From Sinomicrobium weinanense (lineage in GTDB: Bacteria; Bacteroidota; Bacteroidia; Flavobacteriales; Flavobacteriaceae): DNA of 64,000 bases. Below, one piece after another: positions 36,801 to 45,117 of the stretch (the stretch's first letter is position 1; each line of letters opens with the position of its first letter). The stretch covers positions 735,896 through 799,895 of the forward strand of contig NZ_JAHKRR010000002.1 in NCBI RefSeq assembly GCF_018863395.1, given 5' to 3'. A program made the translations under genes and the position numbers. A model generated the notes under the pieces. It worked only from the letters and a program-made list of their open reading frames with translations, ran no database searches and was not told the DNA's origin.

Positions 36801-37636
36801 TCTTTTTCGAGTACGGTGTCCCTGTCGAGCACGATCTCGTTACGCTCGATAGAAACTACTTCGCCGGTATCTTCATCTACGAAATCCTCGTGCCATGTGT
36901 TCAGCACCCTTGCGGCGAGCTTTCTGCCCAGTACTTTTTTGAGCCCGGTCTTAGACACTTTCACTTCCTCGGCCAGGTCGAATATTTCGAGGATATCTTT
37001 ATCCCTTTCAAAACCTATGGCCCGGAACAGGGTAGTCACCGGTAATTTTTTCTTTCTGTCGATGTACGCGTACATCACGCTGTTGATATCGGTGGCAAAT
37101 TCTATCCAGGACCCTTTGAACGGGATTACCCTGGCAGAATAAAGTTTGGTTCCGTTGGCGTGGAAAGATTGTCCAAAGAATACTCCGGGGGAACGGTGCA
37201 ACTGCGAAACTACAACTCTTTCCGCTCCATTGATAACGAAGGTTCCACTCGGGGTCATATAAGGAATGGTGCCCAGGTAAACGTCCTGCACTATGGTCTC
37301 AAAGTCCTCGTGTTCCGGATCGGTACAATACAGTTTCAATCTGGCTTTCAAAGGAACACTATACGTTAACCCTCTTTCAATACATTCCTGAATGGTATAC
37401 CTGGGAGGGTCCACAAAATAATCTAAAAACTCTAATACAAACTGATTGCGTGTATCAGTAATCGGGAAGTTTTCCATGAAGGTGTTGTACAACCCTTCAC
37501 GTCCTCTTTCTTCAGATTTAGTTTCCAGCTGGAAGAAGTCCTGGAACGACTTGATCTGAATGTCCAAGAAATCCGGATAGTCCGGGGTGTTCTTGGCCGA
37601 GGCGAAACTTATTCTTTCAGTCTGATTTGTGAACAT
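33827..37636 (-). CDS. rpoB: DNA-directed RNA polymerase subunit beta
   Basis: A 1,269-residue beta subunit with the rifampicin region [20 protein letters not shown] and [11 protein letters not shown], the [12 protein letters not shown] loop and the C-terminal [19 protein letters not shown]. All rifampicin-contact residues look wild type. ATG at 37636 is preferred over the TTG one codon upstream. It lies 230 bp after rplL, a gap holding a repeat and a hairpin. Confidence 0.98.
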   Translation of the reverse strand: MFTNQTERISFASAKNTPDYPDFLDIQIKSFQDFFQLETKSEERGREGLYNTFMENFPITDTRNQFVLEFLDYFVDPPRYTIQECIERGLTYSVPLKARLKLYCTDPEHEDFETIVQDVYLGTIPYMTPSGTFVINGAERVVVSQLHRSPGVFFGQSFHANGTKLYSARVIPFKGSWIEFATDINSVMYAYIDRKKKLPVTTLFRAIGFERDKDILEIFDLAEEVKVSKTGLKKVLGRKLAARVLNTWHEDFVDEDTGEVVSIERNEIVLDRDTVLEKDHIEEIIDADVKTILLHKEDSQTADYAIIHNTLQKDPTNSEKEAVEHIYRQLRNAEPPDEETARGIIDKLFFSDQRYNLGEVGRYRMNKKLGLNIDMEKQILTKEDIITIIKYLIELISAKAEVDDIDHLSNRRVRTVGEQLSAQFGVGLARMARTIRERMNVRDNEVFTPIDLINAKTLSSVINSFFGTNQLSQFMDQTNPLAEITHKRRLSALGPGGLSRERAGFEVRDVHYTHYGRLCPIETPEGPNIGLISSLSVFAKVNNMGFIETPYRKVENGKVDVSEYGYLSAEEEEEKLIAQANIPLDEDGTILKDKVIAREEGDFPVVDPAQVHYTDVAPNQIASISASLIPFLEHDDANRALMGSNMMRQAVPILRPEAPVVGTGLERRVASDSRVLINAEGDGEVEYVDAQKITIKYDRTEEDRLVSFDNDSKTYELIKFRKTNQGTSINLKPIVKKGDRVAKGQVLCEGYATQQGELALGRNMQVAFMPWKGYNFEDAIVISEKVVREDIFTSIHIDEYSLEVRDTKLGAEELTNDIPNVSEEATKDLDEQGMIRIGAEVKPGDILIGKITPKGESDPTPEEKLLRAIFGDKAGDVKDASLKASPSLRGVVIDKKLFARALKDKRKRAKDKEDIAKLELEYNTKFEDLKSVLVEKLFTLVNGKTSQGVLNDLGEEVLPKGKKYTLKMLNGVDDFAHLVGGTWTTDDHTNALIADLLHNYKIKLNDLQGALRRDKFTISVGDELPAGIMKLAKIYIAKKRKLKVGDKMAGRHGNKGIVARIVRQEDMPFLEDGTPVDIVLNPLGVPSRMNIGQIYETVLGWAGKKLGKKFATPIFDGASLDEINKYTDEAGVPRFGHTHLYDGGTGERFDQAATVGVIYMIKLGHMIDDKMHARSIGPYSLITQQPLGGKAQFGGQRFGEMEVWALEAYGASSTLREILTVKSDDVIGRAKTYESIVKGEAMPEPGLPESFNVLMHELKGLGLDIRLEE

Positions 37637-37684
37637 CAATGGACAAAATTTTGATTAAATAAAAGTAATATCAAGGCATATGGG

Positions 37685-37775
37685 ATTCAAAGTTTCAGGT
37701 TGCAAGTTGCAGGTTTCGGTTATAGGTTGTTACTCAAATAAACCCGCAACCTGTAACTTAAAACCTGTAACCTTT
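37685..37775. repeat. Heptamer inverted repeat between rplL and rpoB
   Basis: Left arm: CAAAGTTTCAGGTTGCAAG with TTGCAGGTTTCGG; right arm: AACCCGCAACCTGTAACTT and AACCTGTAACC. It could form an extended hairpin in the operon transcript. Confidence 0.7.
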
Positions 37776-37804
37776 AAAAACAGAATACACCTCATATGCA
37801 AAAG

Positions 37805-37844
37805 GGTTTAGGCCTAATTCGCGCAGGGCGAAAAGACCTAAACC
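37805..37844 (-). promoter_or_regulatory. Two-part hairpin downstream of rplL (possible attenuator or processing site)
   Basis: GGTTTAGG (37805-37812) pairs with CCTAAACC (37837-37844), and an inner stem TTCGC/GCGAA closes around GCAGG. No T-run follows on the minus strand. Hairpins between rplL and rpoB are known in other bacteria to lower rpoBC output relative to the stalk proteins; here the role is inferred. Confidence 0.5.
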
Positions 37845-37866
37845 AAGGCTTTAAAGCACGGCGAAC

Positions 37867-38244
37867 TTATTTAAGCTCAACCTCTGCTCCGGCTTCTTCC
37901 AAAGAAGATTTGATTCCTTCTGCTTCGTCTTTAGCAATTCCTTCTTTAATCGCTTTAGGAGCGCTATCAACGATCTCTTTAGCTTCTTTAAGTCCGAGAC
38001 CGGTAAGTTCTTTAACCAGCTTTACAACTGCCAGTTTAGATCCGCCTGCAGCTTTAAGGATTACGTCAAATTCAGACTTTTCTTCAGCAGCTTCTCCACC
38101 TCCGGCAGCAGCGCCACCAGCAACAGCTACTGCAGCAGCAGCAGGCTCAATGCCGTATTCTTCTTTCAGTATGTCAGCTAACTCGTTTACTTCTTTTACT
38201 GTTAAGTTAACCAATTGTTCTGCAAAATCTTTCAAATCTGCCAT
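37867..38244 (-). CDS. rplL: 50S ribosomal protein L7/L12
   Basis: A 125-residue stalk protein: N-terminal dimerisation helices, an Ala/Gly-rich hinge ([16 protein letters not shown], about 35-50) and the globular factor-binding domain ([32 protein letters not shown]). It recruits elongation factors to the ribosome. It lies 48 bp after rplJ. Confidence 0.98.
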   Translation of the reverse strand: MADLKDFAEQLVNLTVKEVNELADILKEEYGIEPAAAAVAVAGGAAAGGGEAAEEKSEFDVILKAAGGSKLAVVKLVKELTGLGLKEAKEIVDSAPKAIKEGIAKDEAEGIKSSLEEAGAEVELK

Positions 38245-38292
38245 TTCTATCGTTTTTAGAATTTTAAAATATAATTGTTTTTAAGTGCGTAC

Positions 38293-38811
38293 TTATTCCT
38301 TTTCTGATAAAGTCTTGAGGATACCTGCCAGTTTTCCGCCACCTGATTTAAGTCCGGAAATAACATTTTTAGCAGGCGATTGCAACAGTCCGATAATATC
38401 TCCGATAACTTCTTCTTTGGACTTGATGCTTACCAGCGCATCCAGTTGCTCATCTCCGATATAGATTGCCTCTTCGATAAATGCACCTTTCAGCAAGGGT
38501 TTTTCCGATTTTTTACGGAAATCCTTGATCAACTTGGCAGGCGCATTACCTGTTTCAGAAAACATCAGCGAAGTGTTGCCTTTTAAAGTAGAAGGCAATT
38601 CGCCAAAGTCTTTATCAGAAGCCTCCATTGCTTTGGCAAGCAATGTGTTTTTTACCACTGCAAGTTTTACATTAGCTTTAAAACACGCCCTACGCAAATT
38701 AGAGGTAGTTGCCGCATCCAAACCTGATATATCTGCGAGGTAGATATTGACATTATCCGCCAACTGTGCAGTTAAATCACTTATTACCGTTGCTTTTTCT
38801 TCTCTCGTCAT
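38293..38811 (-). CDS. rplJ: 50S ribosomal protein L10
   Basis: A 172-residue protein anchoring the L7/L12 dimers. It begins MTREEKATVISDLTAQL and carries the NTLLAKAM segment; the C-terminal helix (KLAGILKTLSEKE) binds L7/L12. It lies 26 bp after rplA, so there is little room for an L10 autoregulatory leader. Confidence 0.98.
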   Translation of the reverse strand: MTREEKATVISDLTAQLADNVNIYLADISGLDAATTSNLRRACFKANVKLAVVKNTLLAKAMEASDKDFGELPSTLKGNTSLMFSETGNAPAKLIKDFRKKSEKPLLKGAFIEEAIYIGDEQLDALVSIKSKEEVIGDIIGLLQSPAKNVISGLKSGGGKLAGILKTLSEKE

Positions 38812-38837
38812 GATTAAAAGAATTATTAACTACCAAA

Positions 38838-39527
38838 TTAAACTGCCTTAGGGTCTACAGGTACACTGGGACTCATTGTGCTAGACAAATGAATACTCTT
38901 AATATAAGTACCTTTAGCTGCAGTTGGTTTTAATTTTATTAGAGTTTGAATCAGCTCATTCGCGTTTCCGGCGATCTTCTCCGGAGTGAATGAGGCCTTG
39001 GCTATCGCAGTATGTACGATTCCGGTCTTGTCTACCTTAAAGTCGATCTTACCGGCTTTTACTTCGCCTACGGCTTTAGCCACATCCATGGTTACCGTAC
39101 CGGTCTTCGGGTTAGGCATCAGTCCGCGGGGTCCGAGAATACGTCCCAGGGGTCCGAGTTTACCCATAACGCTCGGCATGGTGATGATCACGTCAACGTC
39201 GGTCCAACCGTCTTTTATCTTTTGCAGATATTCGTCCAGGCCTACATAGTCCGCACCGGCTTCCTTGGCTTCGGCTTCCTTATCCGGAGTTACCAGCGCC
39301 AGAACCTTTACATCTTTACCTGTACCATGAGGAAGTGTTACCACGCCTCGTACCATTTGATTGGCTTTACGAGGGTCAACACCCAGCCTTACGGCGATAT
39401 CAACCGATGCATCAAATTTTACATTGGTTATCTCCTTTATTAAAGCGGAAGCCTCATTTACCGAATACAGCTTATTCTTGTCTATTTTAGCTACAGCTTC
39501 TTTTTGCTTTTTCGTCAATTTTGCCAT
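38838..39527 (-). CDS. rplA: 50S ribosomal protein L1
   Basis: A 229-residue L1 with the [15 protein letters not shown] and [11 protein letters not shown] signatures. It forms the mobile stalk near the E site and in many bacteria also represses its own operon. It follows rplK by 19 bp. Confidence 0.98.
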   Translation of the reverse strand: MAKLTKKQKEAVAKIDKNKLYSVNEASALIKEITNVKFDASVDIAVRLGVDPRKANQMVRGVVTLPHGTGKDVKVLALVTPDKEAEAKEAGADYVGLDEYLQKIKDGWTDVDVIITMPSVMGKLGPLGRILGPRGLMPNPKTGTVTMDVAKAVGEVKAGKIDFKVDKTGIVHTAIAKASFTPEKIAGNANELIQTLIKLKPTAAKGTYIKSIHLSSTMSPSVPVDPKAV

Positions 39528-39546
39528 TTTCCTTGTCTTTTAAGAT

Positions 39547-39984
39547 TTAAAAAGGCCTCTCACCTGTAACCGTTAATCCCATAGACCTCGCAGTACCAGC
39601 TACCATGCTCATGGCAGACTCTACGGTAAATGCATTGAGATCCTGCATCTTGTCTTCGGCAATAGCTTTTACCTGATCCCAGGTAATGCTTGCCACTTTT
39701 TTACGGTTAGGTTCTCCGGAACCACTTTTAATCTTAGCCGCTTCCTTCAATTGAACTGCCGCCGGCGGTGTCTTTACAATAAAGTCGAACGACTTATCTT
39801 TGTATACCGTGATAACAACAGGCAATACTTTGCCCGCTTTGTCCTGTGTACGCGCATTAAACTGCTTACAGAACTCCATGATGTTAACTCCGGCAGCACC
39901 TAAAGCGGGTCCAACCGGTGGCGACGGATTCGCAGCACCTCCCCTAACTTGTAGTTTAACTACTTTACTTACTTCTTTTGCCAT
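39547..39984 (-). CDS. rplK: 50S ribosomal protein L11
   Basis: A 145-residue L11. The N-terminal [20 protein letters not shown] proline-rich segment and the C-terminal rRNA-binding [10 protein letters not shown] are intact. It binds the GTPase-associated centre of 23S rRNA. It lies 72 bp after nusG. Confidence 0.98.
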   Translation of the reverse strand: MAKEVSKVVKLQVRGGAANPSPPVGPALGAAGVNIMEFCKQFNARTQDKAGKVLPVVITVYKDKSFDFIVKTPPAAVQLKEAAKIKSGSGEPNRKKVASITWDQVKAIAEDKMQDLNAFTVESAMSMVAGTARSMGLTVTGERPF

Positions 39985-40056
39985 TGTTCAGAATTTAATC
40001 TCGGAAGCGCCTCACTAAAGGAAGCAAAAGACACTCCTATTTATATATGTAACACT

Positions 40057-40608
40057 TTAAATCTTCTCTACCTGCATATAGCTGAGCTCGAGTGGAGTTT
40101 TACGACCGAATATCTTCACCATCACTTCCAGCTTACGCTTTTCTTCATTTACTTTTTCGACCGTACCGTTAAAGCCGTTAAAAGGACCATCTATTACTTT
40201 GACTGTCTCGCCCACGGAATAAGGTATAACCACATTGTCTGTCTTTACCGATAACTCGTCCACTTTTCCAAGCATACGGTTCACTTCAGACTTACGCAAA
40301 GGCACAGGATCTCCGCCCTTAACTTCACCGAGAAAGCCTATAACACCGGTAATCGACTTTATAATATGAGCTATTTCCCCTCCCAGGTTGGCCTTGACCA
40401 TAACATATCCGGGAAAATAAACTCTTTCTTTATTTACTTTCTTTCCATTACGTATCTGGACTACCTTTTCGGTAGGCACGAGCACTTCATCCACATAATC
40501 GGAATATCCAAGGCGCGCTATCTCATTTTCAATATAAGATTTCACCTTGTTCTCCTGACCGCTCACCGCTCTTACCACATACCACTTTTTGACTAACGCT
40601 TCTGCCAT
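40057..40608 (-). CDS. nusG: Transcription termination/antitermination factor NusG
   Basis: A 183-residue NusG: NGN domain at 1-120 (KKWYVVRAVSGQENKVKSYI, ERVYFPGYVMV) and a C-terminal KOW domain (GETVKVIDGPFNGFNGTVEKV). It couples RNA polymerase to Rho or the ribosome. It lies 10 bp after secE. Confidence 0.97.
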   Translation of the reverse strand: MAEALVKKWYVVRAVSGQENKVKSYIENEIARLGYSDYVDEVLVPTEKVVQIRNGKKVNKERVYFPGYVMVKANLGGEIAHIIKSITGVIGFLGEVKGGDPVPLRKSEVNRMLGKVDELSVKTDNVVIPYSVGETVKVIDGPFNGFNGTVEKVNEEKRKLEVMVKIFGRKTPLELSYMQVEKI

Positions 40609-40618
40609 TGCAATCTAG

Positions 40619-40810
40619 TTAACTAAAATTAGCGTAATACAGCTTAATAAGTTCACCGAAAACAGTATCTACTCCCCATATAGCCAAAGAAAACAACATA
40701 GAAAAAGTTGCCACCACAACCATCAGCCTTTGCCCTTCGGCCCAGCTTGGCCAGGTAACATTGTTTTTTAACTCTGTAAACGACTCTTTTATATAACCTA
40801 TTATTGTCAT
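40619..40810 (-). CDS. secE: Preprotein translocase subunit SecE
   Basis: A 63-residue single-helix SecE: amphipathic part with FTELKNNVTWPSWAEGQ, then a membrane helix (about 28-55). It stabilises SecY. ATG at 40810 follows tRNA-Trp by 15 bp; the frame is open upstream only through the tRNA sequence. Confidence 0.96.
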   Translation of the reverse strand: MTIIGYIKESFTELKNNVTWPSWAEGQRLMVVVATFSMLFSLAIWGVDTVFGELIKLYYANFS

Positions 40811-40825
40811 CTTTTTTTCTCTTAG

Positions 40826-40896
40826 CACGGGTGGAGAGATTCGAACTCCCATCAACGGTTTTGGAGACCGCTATTCTACCCTTGAACTACACCCGT
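40826..40896 (-). tRNA. tRNA-Trp (CCA)
   Basis: 71-nt cloverleaf with acceptor stem ACGGGTG/CACCCGT, anticodon loop CTCCAAA with CCA, and T-arm GGGAGTTCGAATCTC. CCA is not encoded. It sits between tuf and secE, as in most bacteria. Confidence 0.97.
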
Positions 40897-40900
40897 TGGT

Positions 40901-40943
40901 AAAGCCGGAAGGTCCTAAATCAAAAAAGGCATCTTCCGGCTTT
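40901..40943 (-). promoter_or_regulatory. Hairpin between tuf and tRNA-Trp
   Basis: AAAGCCGGAAG (40901-40911) and CTTCCGGCTTT (40933-40943) form a perfect 11-bp stem just 4 bp from the 5' end of the tRNA. It may limit read-through from tuf or help release the tRNA. Confidence 0.6.
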
Positions 40944-40969
40944 GATTTTATAATTTTTCGACTGGAATA

Positions 40970-42157
40970 TTAGTCGAGTATTTCAGTAACCTGACCGGCA
41001 CCTACGGTTCTACCACCTTCACGGATAGCGAAACGCAGACCTACACTACAAGCTACAGGGTTGATCAGATCAACAGTGATCGTAAGGTTATCACCAGGCA
41101 TCACCATCTCTACCCCTTCTGGCAGTGTAATAGTTCCTGTTACGTCAGTAGTTCTCAGGTAGAACTGAGGACGATAGTTGTTGTGGAACGGAGTGTGACG
41201 ACCACCTTCTTCTTTTTTCAGAACGTATACCTCAGCCTTAAATTTAGTGTGAGGAGTCACAGAACCAGGCTTACAAATTACCATACCTCTTCTGATCTGA
41301 GTTTTTTCAATACCCCTCAGCAACAGACCTACGTTATCTCCGGCCTCACCTCTGTCGAGTATTTTACGGAACATCTCAACCCCAGTAATAGTAGAAGTCA
41401 ATTTCTCCGCACCCATACCAATAATATCTACAGCATCTCCGGTCTTGGCAACTCCGGTCTCAATACGTCCGGTAGCCACAGTACCACGTCCTGTAATAGT
41501 AAACACATCTTCGATAGGCATAAGGAAGTCCTTATCCACATCCCTTTGAGGCAACTCGATCCAGCTATCTACAGCTTCCATAAGCTCTAAAACTGTATCT
41601 ACCCACTTTTGCTCTCCATTAAGAGCCCCGAGAGCAGATCCCTGGATTACAGGCCCGTTATCTCCGTCGTACTCGTAAAAGCTCAACAGATCTCTAACTT
41701 CCATATCTACTAACTCCAACAACTCTTCATCATCTACCAAATCCACTTTGTTCAGGAACACTACAATTCTCGGCACACCTACCTGACGTCCAAGAAGGAT
41801 GTGCTCACGAGTTTGCGGCATAGGACCATCCGTAGCAGCAACAACGAGGATAGCTCCATCCATCTGAGCAGCACCGGTAACCATGTTCTTTACATAGTCG
41901 GCGTGACCAGGACAGTCAACGTGCGCGTAGTGACGGTTAGCTGTTTGATATTCTACGTGAGATGTATTAATTGTAATACCTCTTTCTTTTTCTTCCGGAG
42001 CGTTATCAATCTGATCAAAGCTTCTTGCTTCAGAAAAACCGGCATCCGCCAAAACTTTAGTAATAGCAGCGGTTAAAGTTGTTTTACCGTGATCCACGTG
42101 TCCAATAGTACCAATATTCAAGTGCGGTTTGGAACGATCAAAAGTTTCCTTTGCCAT
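40970..42157 (-). CDS. tuf: Elongation factor Tu
   Basis: A 395-residue EF-Tu with [16 protein letters not shown] and NKVDLVDD GTPase motifs and intact domains 2 and 3. It delivers aminoacyl-tRNA to the ribosome. It is the only tuf copy in this window and lies 55 bp after tRNA-Thr in the same transcript. The 40-residue Thr-to-effector region is normal. Confidence 0.98.
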   Translation of the reverse strand: MAKETFDRSKPHLNIGTIGHVDHGKTTLTAAITKVLADAGFSEARSFDQIDNAPEEKERGITINTSHVEYQTANRHYAHVDCPGHADYVKNMVTGAAQMDGAILVVAATDGPMPQTREHILLGRQVGVPRIVVFLNKVDLVDDEELLELVDMEVRDLLSFYEYDGDNGPVIQGSALGALNGEQKWVDTVLELMEAVDSWIELPQRDVDKDFLMPIEDVFTITGRGTVATGRIETGVAKTGDAVDIIGMGAEKLTSTITGVEMFRKILDRGEAGDNVGLLLRGIEKTQIRRGMVICKPGSVTPHTKFKAEVYVLKKEEGGRHTPFHNNYRPQFYLRTTDVTGTITLPEGVEMVMPGDNLTITVDLINPVACSVGLRFAIREGGRTVGAGQVTEILD

Positions 42158-42212
42158 GATGTAATAATTTAATCTTAGTTATATATTAGTGTTCAAATTT
42201 AAGTTCTCCGTG

Positions 42213-42284
42213 AGCCAACGACGGGATTTGAACCCGTGACCTCTTCCTTACCAAGGAAACGCTCTACCCCTGAGCTACGTCGGC
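42213..42284 (-). tRNA. tRNA-Thr (GGT)
   Basis: 72-nt cloverleaf; acceptor GCCGACG/CGTTGGC, anticodon loop TTGGTAA with GGT, T-arm ACGGGTTCAAATCCCGT. CCA not encoded. Confidence 0.96.
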
Positions 42285-42299
42285 ATGATTTGATTCAAT

Positions 42300-42407
42300 G
42301 CTCAAGGTTTAAAGTTCAAAGTTGGGCTTCAGAAGAAAACCCTGAACTTTAAATACCGAACACTTTTTGAGCGGGAGACGAGATTCCCTTCGGCTATACT
42401 CAGGGTA
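42300..42407. repeat. Repeat block with a 19-bp copy of the tRNA-Gly 3' end
   Basis: 42300-42350 holds heptamer-type inverted repeats (GGTTTAAAGTTCAAAG and CCTGAACTTTAAA). At 42368-42386, TGAGCGGGAGACGAGATTC repeats the 3' end of the adjacent tRNA-Gly gene with one change, but no tRNA body follows. It runs straight into CCCTTCGG...ACTCAGGGT, a copy of the CCCTGAG/CGAAGGG repeat. Confidence 0.65.
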
Positions 42408-42470
42408 AATTTCTCACCTTGCTCTTTCCAAGCAAACAATTTACGAAACATAAACACGTTTACTTTCTTG

Positions 42471-42543
42471 AGCGGGAGACGAGGTTCGAACTCGCGACAT
42501 TCAGCTTGGAAGGCTGACGCTCTACCAACTGAGCTACTCCCGC
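42471..42543 (-). tRNA. tRNA-Gly (TCC)
   Basis: 73-nt cloverleaf; acceptor GCGGGAG/CTCCCGC, anticodon loop CTTCCAA with TCC, T-arm GCGAGTTCGAACCTCGT region. CCA not encoded. Confidence 0.96.
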
Positions 42544-42668
42544 TTATTTAATTTTAGTTTCAAAATTCCATTTTTTTTCACAGAACAACAAATCACTTAC
42601 AACCCGCAAGAACATCTCTTATACAGAACCCCAAACATCACTCTATGAAAGCCCTGAATTTTGATACC

Positions 42669-42893
42669 GGCTTTTTCAGGACACCAGGATTACCTCACTA
42701 TCGCTCGGTGATCCGCAAGGGTGCCCCTTACTCAAAGTTTTCAAAACGCCGCCTTACAAAAACCTACCGGCTTTTTGATGTCAGCTTCTTCAGAACAACC
42801 AGGATTACCTCACTATCGCTCGGTGATCCGTAAGGGTGCCCCTTACTCAAAGTTTTCAAAACGCCGCCTTACAAAAACCTACCGGCTTTTGAC
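42669..42893. repeat. Two tandem copies of a 115-bp repeat between tRNA-Tyr and tRNA-Gly
   Basis: Copies start at about 42669 and 42784 and are nearly identical over about 92 bp, from CCAGGATTACCTCACTATCG to CTACCGGCTTTT. Each contains CAAAGTTTTCAAA, whose complement TTTGAAAACTTTG lies just before tRNA-Tyr (42903-42915), so the array can fold against the tRNA flank. Open frames over it look accidental. The rest of the 42544-42668 spacer shows nothing. Confidence 0.85.
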
Positions 42894-42915
42894 GCCGGCT
42901 TATTTGAAAACTTTG

Positions 42916-42998
42916 TGGGGAGAGCAGGATTCGAACCTGCGAAGGTAAAAACCAACAGATTTACAGTCTGTCCTCGTTGGCCGCTTGAGTATCTCCCC
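42916..42998 (-). tRNA. tRNA-Tyr (GTA)
   Basis: 83-nt class II tRNA with a long variable arm; acceptor GGGGAGA/TCTCCCC, anticodon loop CTGTAAA with GTA, T-arm CGCAGGTTCGAATCCTGC. First gene of the long minus-strand operon. Confidence 0.97.
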
Positions 42999-43042
42999 GC
43001 TTTAACTGCCTTCCGGAGCCGGCCCACAAAGGCCTGAAAACA

Positions 43043-43071
43043 ATAAAAAAAGCCCGTTATTTCTAACGGAC
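43043..43071 (-). terminator. Terminator after hpf, overlapping the tRNA operon start
   Basis: On the minus strand TCCGTTA-GAAA-TAACGGG, then seven T residues. It ends the xerC-hpf transcript. The promoter of the tRNA operon lies only 3 bp upstream. Confidence 0.85.
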
Positions 43072-43073
43072 TG

Positions 43074-43103
43074 CAAATGTATATATTTATTTTTTTATTC
43101 AAA
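43074..43103 (-). promoter_or_regulatory. Main promoter of the tRNA-tuf-nusG-rplKAJL-rpoBC operon
   Basis: TTTG (43103-43100), 18 bp, TACATTTG (43081-43074) on the minus strand: a near-perfect Bacteroidota promoter. The predicted start, near 43069, falls inside the preceding terminator hairpin. Confidence 0.75.
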
Positions 43104-43125
43104 ACATTTTTTCTGAATTTTTTGT

Positions 43126-43428
43126 CTATATATACGCCCTGAGTTTCTCTTTCCGTTTTAACAACACCCTCTCTAACGAACCTGCCGCGGTATCTATCCC
43201 CTCTTCAAATGTCTTACACTGTTTTTTCACTATAAACTCATCACCTGGCACATGGACTTTTACTTCTACCATCTTGTTTTCTTTTGCACTGGTATTCTCC
43301 ACTTTCAAATAAACATCGGAAGATACGATCCTGTCGTAATAATTGTCCAGCTTATCCATTCTTTTCTGAATGAAATCCACCAATTTTCCATCCGCATTAA
43401 AATTCACAGATTGCGTCTTAACTCTCAT
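43126..43428 (-). CDS. hpf: Ribosome hibernation-promoting factor, short form
   Basis: A 100-residue HPF/RaiA-type protein (MRVKTQSVNFNADGKLVDFI, with the conserved KTFEEGID segment and a lysine/arginine-rich end). It binds the small subunit and holds ribosomes inactive in stationary phase. The long C-terminal dimerisation domain is absent. It follows xerC by 192 bp and is ended by a clear terminator. Confidence 0.93.
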   Translation of the reverse strand: MRVKTQSVNFNADGKLVDFIQKRMDKLDNYYDRIVSSDVYLKVENTSAKENKMVEVKVHVPGDEFIVKKQCKTFEEGIDTAAGSLERVLLKRKEKLRAYI

Positions 43429-43620
43429 TGCATTAGGTATTAGATGAAACCACCCGTATTCCTATCCGTCCCTGCCGCCCTTACTGCTCCCCGATAGCTG
43501 ACCTGTTCCGGACAAACTCACTTCGAAAAAAAACAGGGGACCGTATGAGCTTTGATCATCTGTACCGGATAAAATACAAGTGCTTTCTGGGTTAAACATT
43601 AATTCGTCCGGCTGCGGGAA

Positions 43621-44511
43621 TTACTTCTTGTTCCTGGGGTGCGCTTCCCCATACACTTTCTTCAACTGCGCAATGCTGTTGTGCGTGTATACCTGTGTAG
43701 AAGCGAGACTGGAATGCCCTAATAGTTCCTTTACCGAATTCAGATCTGCGCCTTTATTAAGTATATGAGTCGCAAAGGTATGCCTTAAAATATGCGGACT
43801 CTTTTTCACCTTAAAAGACACCTCACTAAAATAACGATTTATTACCCGATAAACAAGTGTTTCGTAAATTTTATTCCCGTTTTTAACCAAAATTAAGATA
43901 TCCCCGGATGCTATTGTAGCCACTTCCTTTCTTTTTTCCAGATAGGCCTTTATAACACCTCTTAAATGCCGAAGCAAAGGAACAACCCTCTCTTTATTGC
44001 GCTTTCCCAATATTTTAATGGTACCCGCAGAAAAATCGATATCCCCCACCTTCAGGTTCATAAGTTCACTCCTTCGCATCCCGGTAGCATAGAACAACTC
44101 TATAACACACTGATCCCGGAGCCCTTCAAAATCGTCTTTATAGGAAATGACACGGAGCACGGCCTGCATTTCTTCTTCAGAAAAAGGCACCTCTACTTTT
44201 TTTGGCGTTTTCAGGGACTTGTGTTTGGCAAGCGGGTTTACCTTGATATCTTTTATCCGGACAAGAAATTTGTAGTAAGCATTCAAAGAGGCTATCTTGC
44301 GGTTTACTGTGCGGTTCGAAAGCCCGTCATCCACCAGCTTCACTATCCAGTTCCGGATCAGGGGATAGGCAGCCTCACGAATACCCTCCACATCATACTC
44401 AGACAAGCAGAAATCTGTAAAAAACTCCAGGTCCCTCTTATAAGCTCTTACTGTATGCGCCGAATAGTTTTTCTCCAGGCGAAGATATTCCAGAAAAGCG
44501 GAAACAGACAT
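43621..44511 (-). CDS. xerC: Tyrosine recombinase XerC (dimer resolution)
   Basis: A 296-residue tyrosine recombinase: N-terminal SAM-like domain (FLEYLRLEKNYSAHTVRAYKRDL) and C-terminal catalytic domain with Arg in ATGMRRSEL, HILRHTFATH, GHSS and the nucleophile in TQVYTH. The core-gene context and the single copy suggest the chromosome dimer recombinase rather than an integrase. ATG at 44511 is chosen over a TTG six codons earlier. Confidence 0.93.
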   Translation of the reverse strand: MSVSAFLEYLRLEKNYSAHTVRAYKRDLEFFTDFCLSEYDVEGIREAAYPLIRNWIVKLVDDGLSNRTVNRKIASLNAYYKFLVRIKDIKVNPLAKHKSLKTPKKVEVPFSEEEMQAVLRVISYKDDFEGLRDQCVIELFYATGMRRSELMNLKVGDIDFSAGTIKILGKRNKERVVPLLRHLRGVIKAYLEKRKEVATIASGDILILVKNGNKIYETLVYRVINRYFSEVSFKVKKSPHILRHTFATHILNKGADLNSVKELLGHSSLASTQVYTHNSIAQLKKVYGEAHPRNKK

Positions 44512-44530
44512 AAACAAACCTTTAGACAAA

Positions 44531-44538
44531 CAAAGTTA
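44531..44538 (-). promoter_or_regulatory. Promoter -7 box for xerC-hpf
   Basis: TAACTTTG on the minus strand matches TAnnTTTG exactly, 20 bp before the xerC ATG. The spacer 44539-44710 has short repeats such as AACTCCAAAACTCC but no gene. Confidence 0.5.
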
Positions 44539-44710
44539 CTAAACTTAAAATAAGGAATACAGAAAATGCCTTTCCCGACTTTTGACCGGGACAAGTACGA
44601 TCCTTTTTTACTACGTTTAAATCCTACACGTTTTGCAACTCCGAACTCCAAAACTCCAAAACTTTTGGGGCCGAGCTTAGAAAAGTATAACACAAGAAAG
44701 GCTGTACCAT

Positions 44711-44745
44711 AAAAAAACCTCCCGCATGTATAAATGCAGGAGGTT
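44711..44745 (-). terminator. Terminator after rpsU
   Basis: AACCTCC-GCAT pairs with ATGC-GGAGGTT on the minus strand, then seven T residues, 27 bp beyond the rpsU stop. Confidence 0.9.
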
Positions 44746-44771
44746 CTTATTTTATCCGAAACAGGAGAATA

Positions 44772-44966
44772 CTAGATATCTTCCTGATCCCTCAAATGCT
44801 GAATGTATTGTGCTTTCTGGATTTGCGATCTTCTCTTCACAGAAGGTTTTGTGAATTGCTGACGGGAACGCAGTTGACGCATTGTCCCTGTACGATCGAA
44901 CTTCCTTTTGAAACGCTTCAGCGCTCTGTCTATATTTTCGCCTTCTTTTATCGGTATTATTAACAT
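44772..44966 (-). CDS. rpsU: 30S ribosomal protein S21
   Basis: A 64-residue, very basic bS21 beginning MLIIPIKEGENIDRALKRFK. In Flavobacterium, bS21 helps hide the anti-Shine-Dalgarno tail of 16S rRNA, which explains why most mRNAs there lack Shine-Dalgarno sites. It has its own promoter and terminator. An unusually strong ribosome-binding site precedes it. Confidence 0.96.
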   Translation of the reverse strand: MLIIPIKEGENIDRALKRFKRKFDRTGTMRQLRSRQQFTKPSVKRRSQIQKAQYIQHLRDQEDI

Positions 44967-44970
44967 GTCT

Positions 44971-44984
44971 TAACCACCCCCTTT
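44971..44984 (-). promoter_or_regulatory. Extended Shine-Dalgarno sequence of rpsU
   Basis: AAAGGGGGTGGTTA, five bases before the ATG, can pair over about 12 positions with the 16S 3' tail (AAGGAGGTGATC complement), counting three G-U pairs. This stands out in a genome where such sites are rare, and fits autoregulation by bS21. Confidence 0.85.
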
Positions 44985-44996
44985 CATTTAGGATTG

Positions 44997-45028
44997 CAAA
45001 TGTACACCATTAATTTTAATATCTCCAA
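44997..45028 (-). promoter_or_regulatory. rpsU promoter
   Basis: TTG (45028-45026), 21 bp, TACATTTG (45004-44997) on the minus strand. Confidence 0.6.
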
Positions 45029-45117
45029 AATATTTTTATTTTTTACCAGGGGCATGCCTTACCCGAAACAAAGGCTCAACCCATAAAGACACACTATCGT
45101 GCACCTCAAACGTTTTG

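Noticed and set aside
42368-42543. Attachment site pair (attL/attR) of an integrated element at tRNA-Gly
   Set aside because: Only about 100 bp separate the matching ends and there is no integrase. The nearby tyrosine recombinase looks like housekeeping XerC.
42669-42893. CRISPR array
   Set aside because: Only two copies, 115 bp long and adjacent, without unique spacers of regular length or nearby cas genes.
42645-42948. Small open frames over the 115-bp repeat and tRNA-Tyr
   Set aside because: The same sequence is read in two frames from the two repeat copies and one runs into the tRNA gene; these are accidental.
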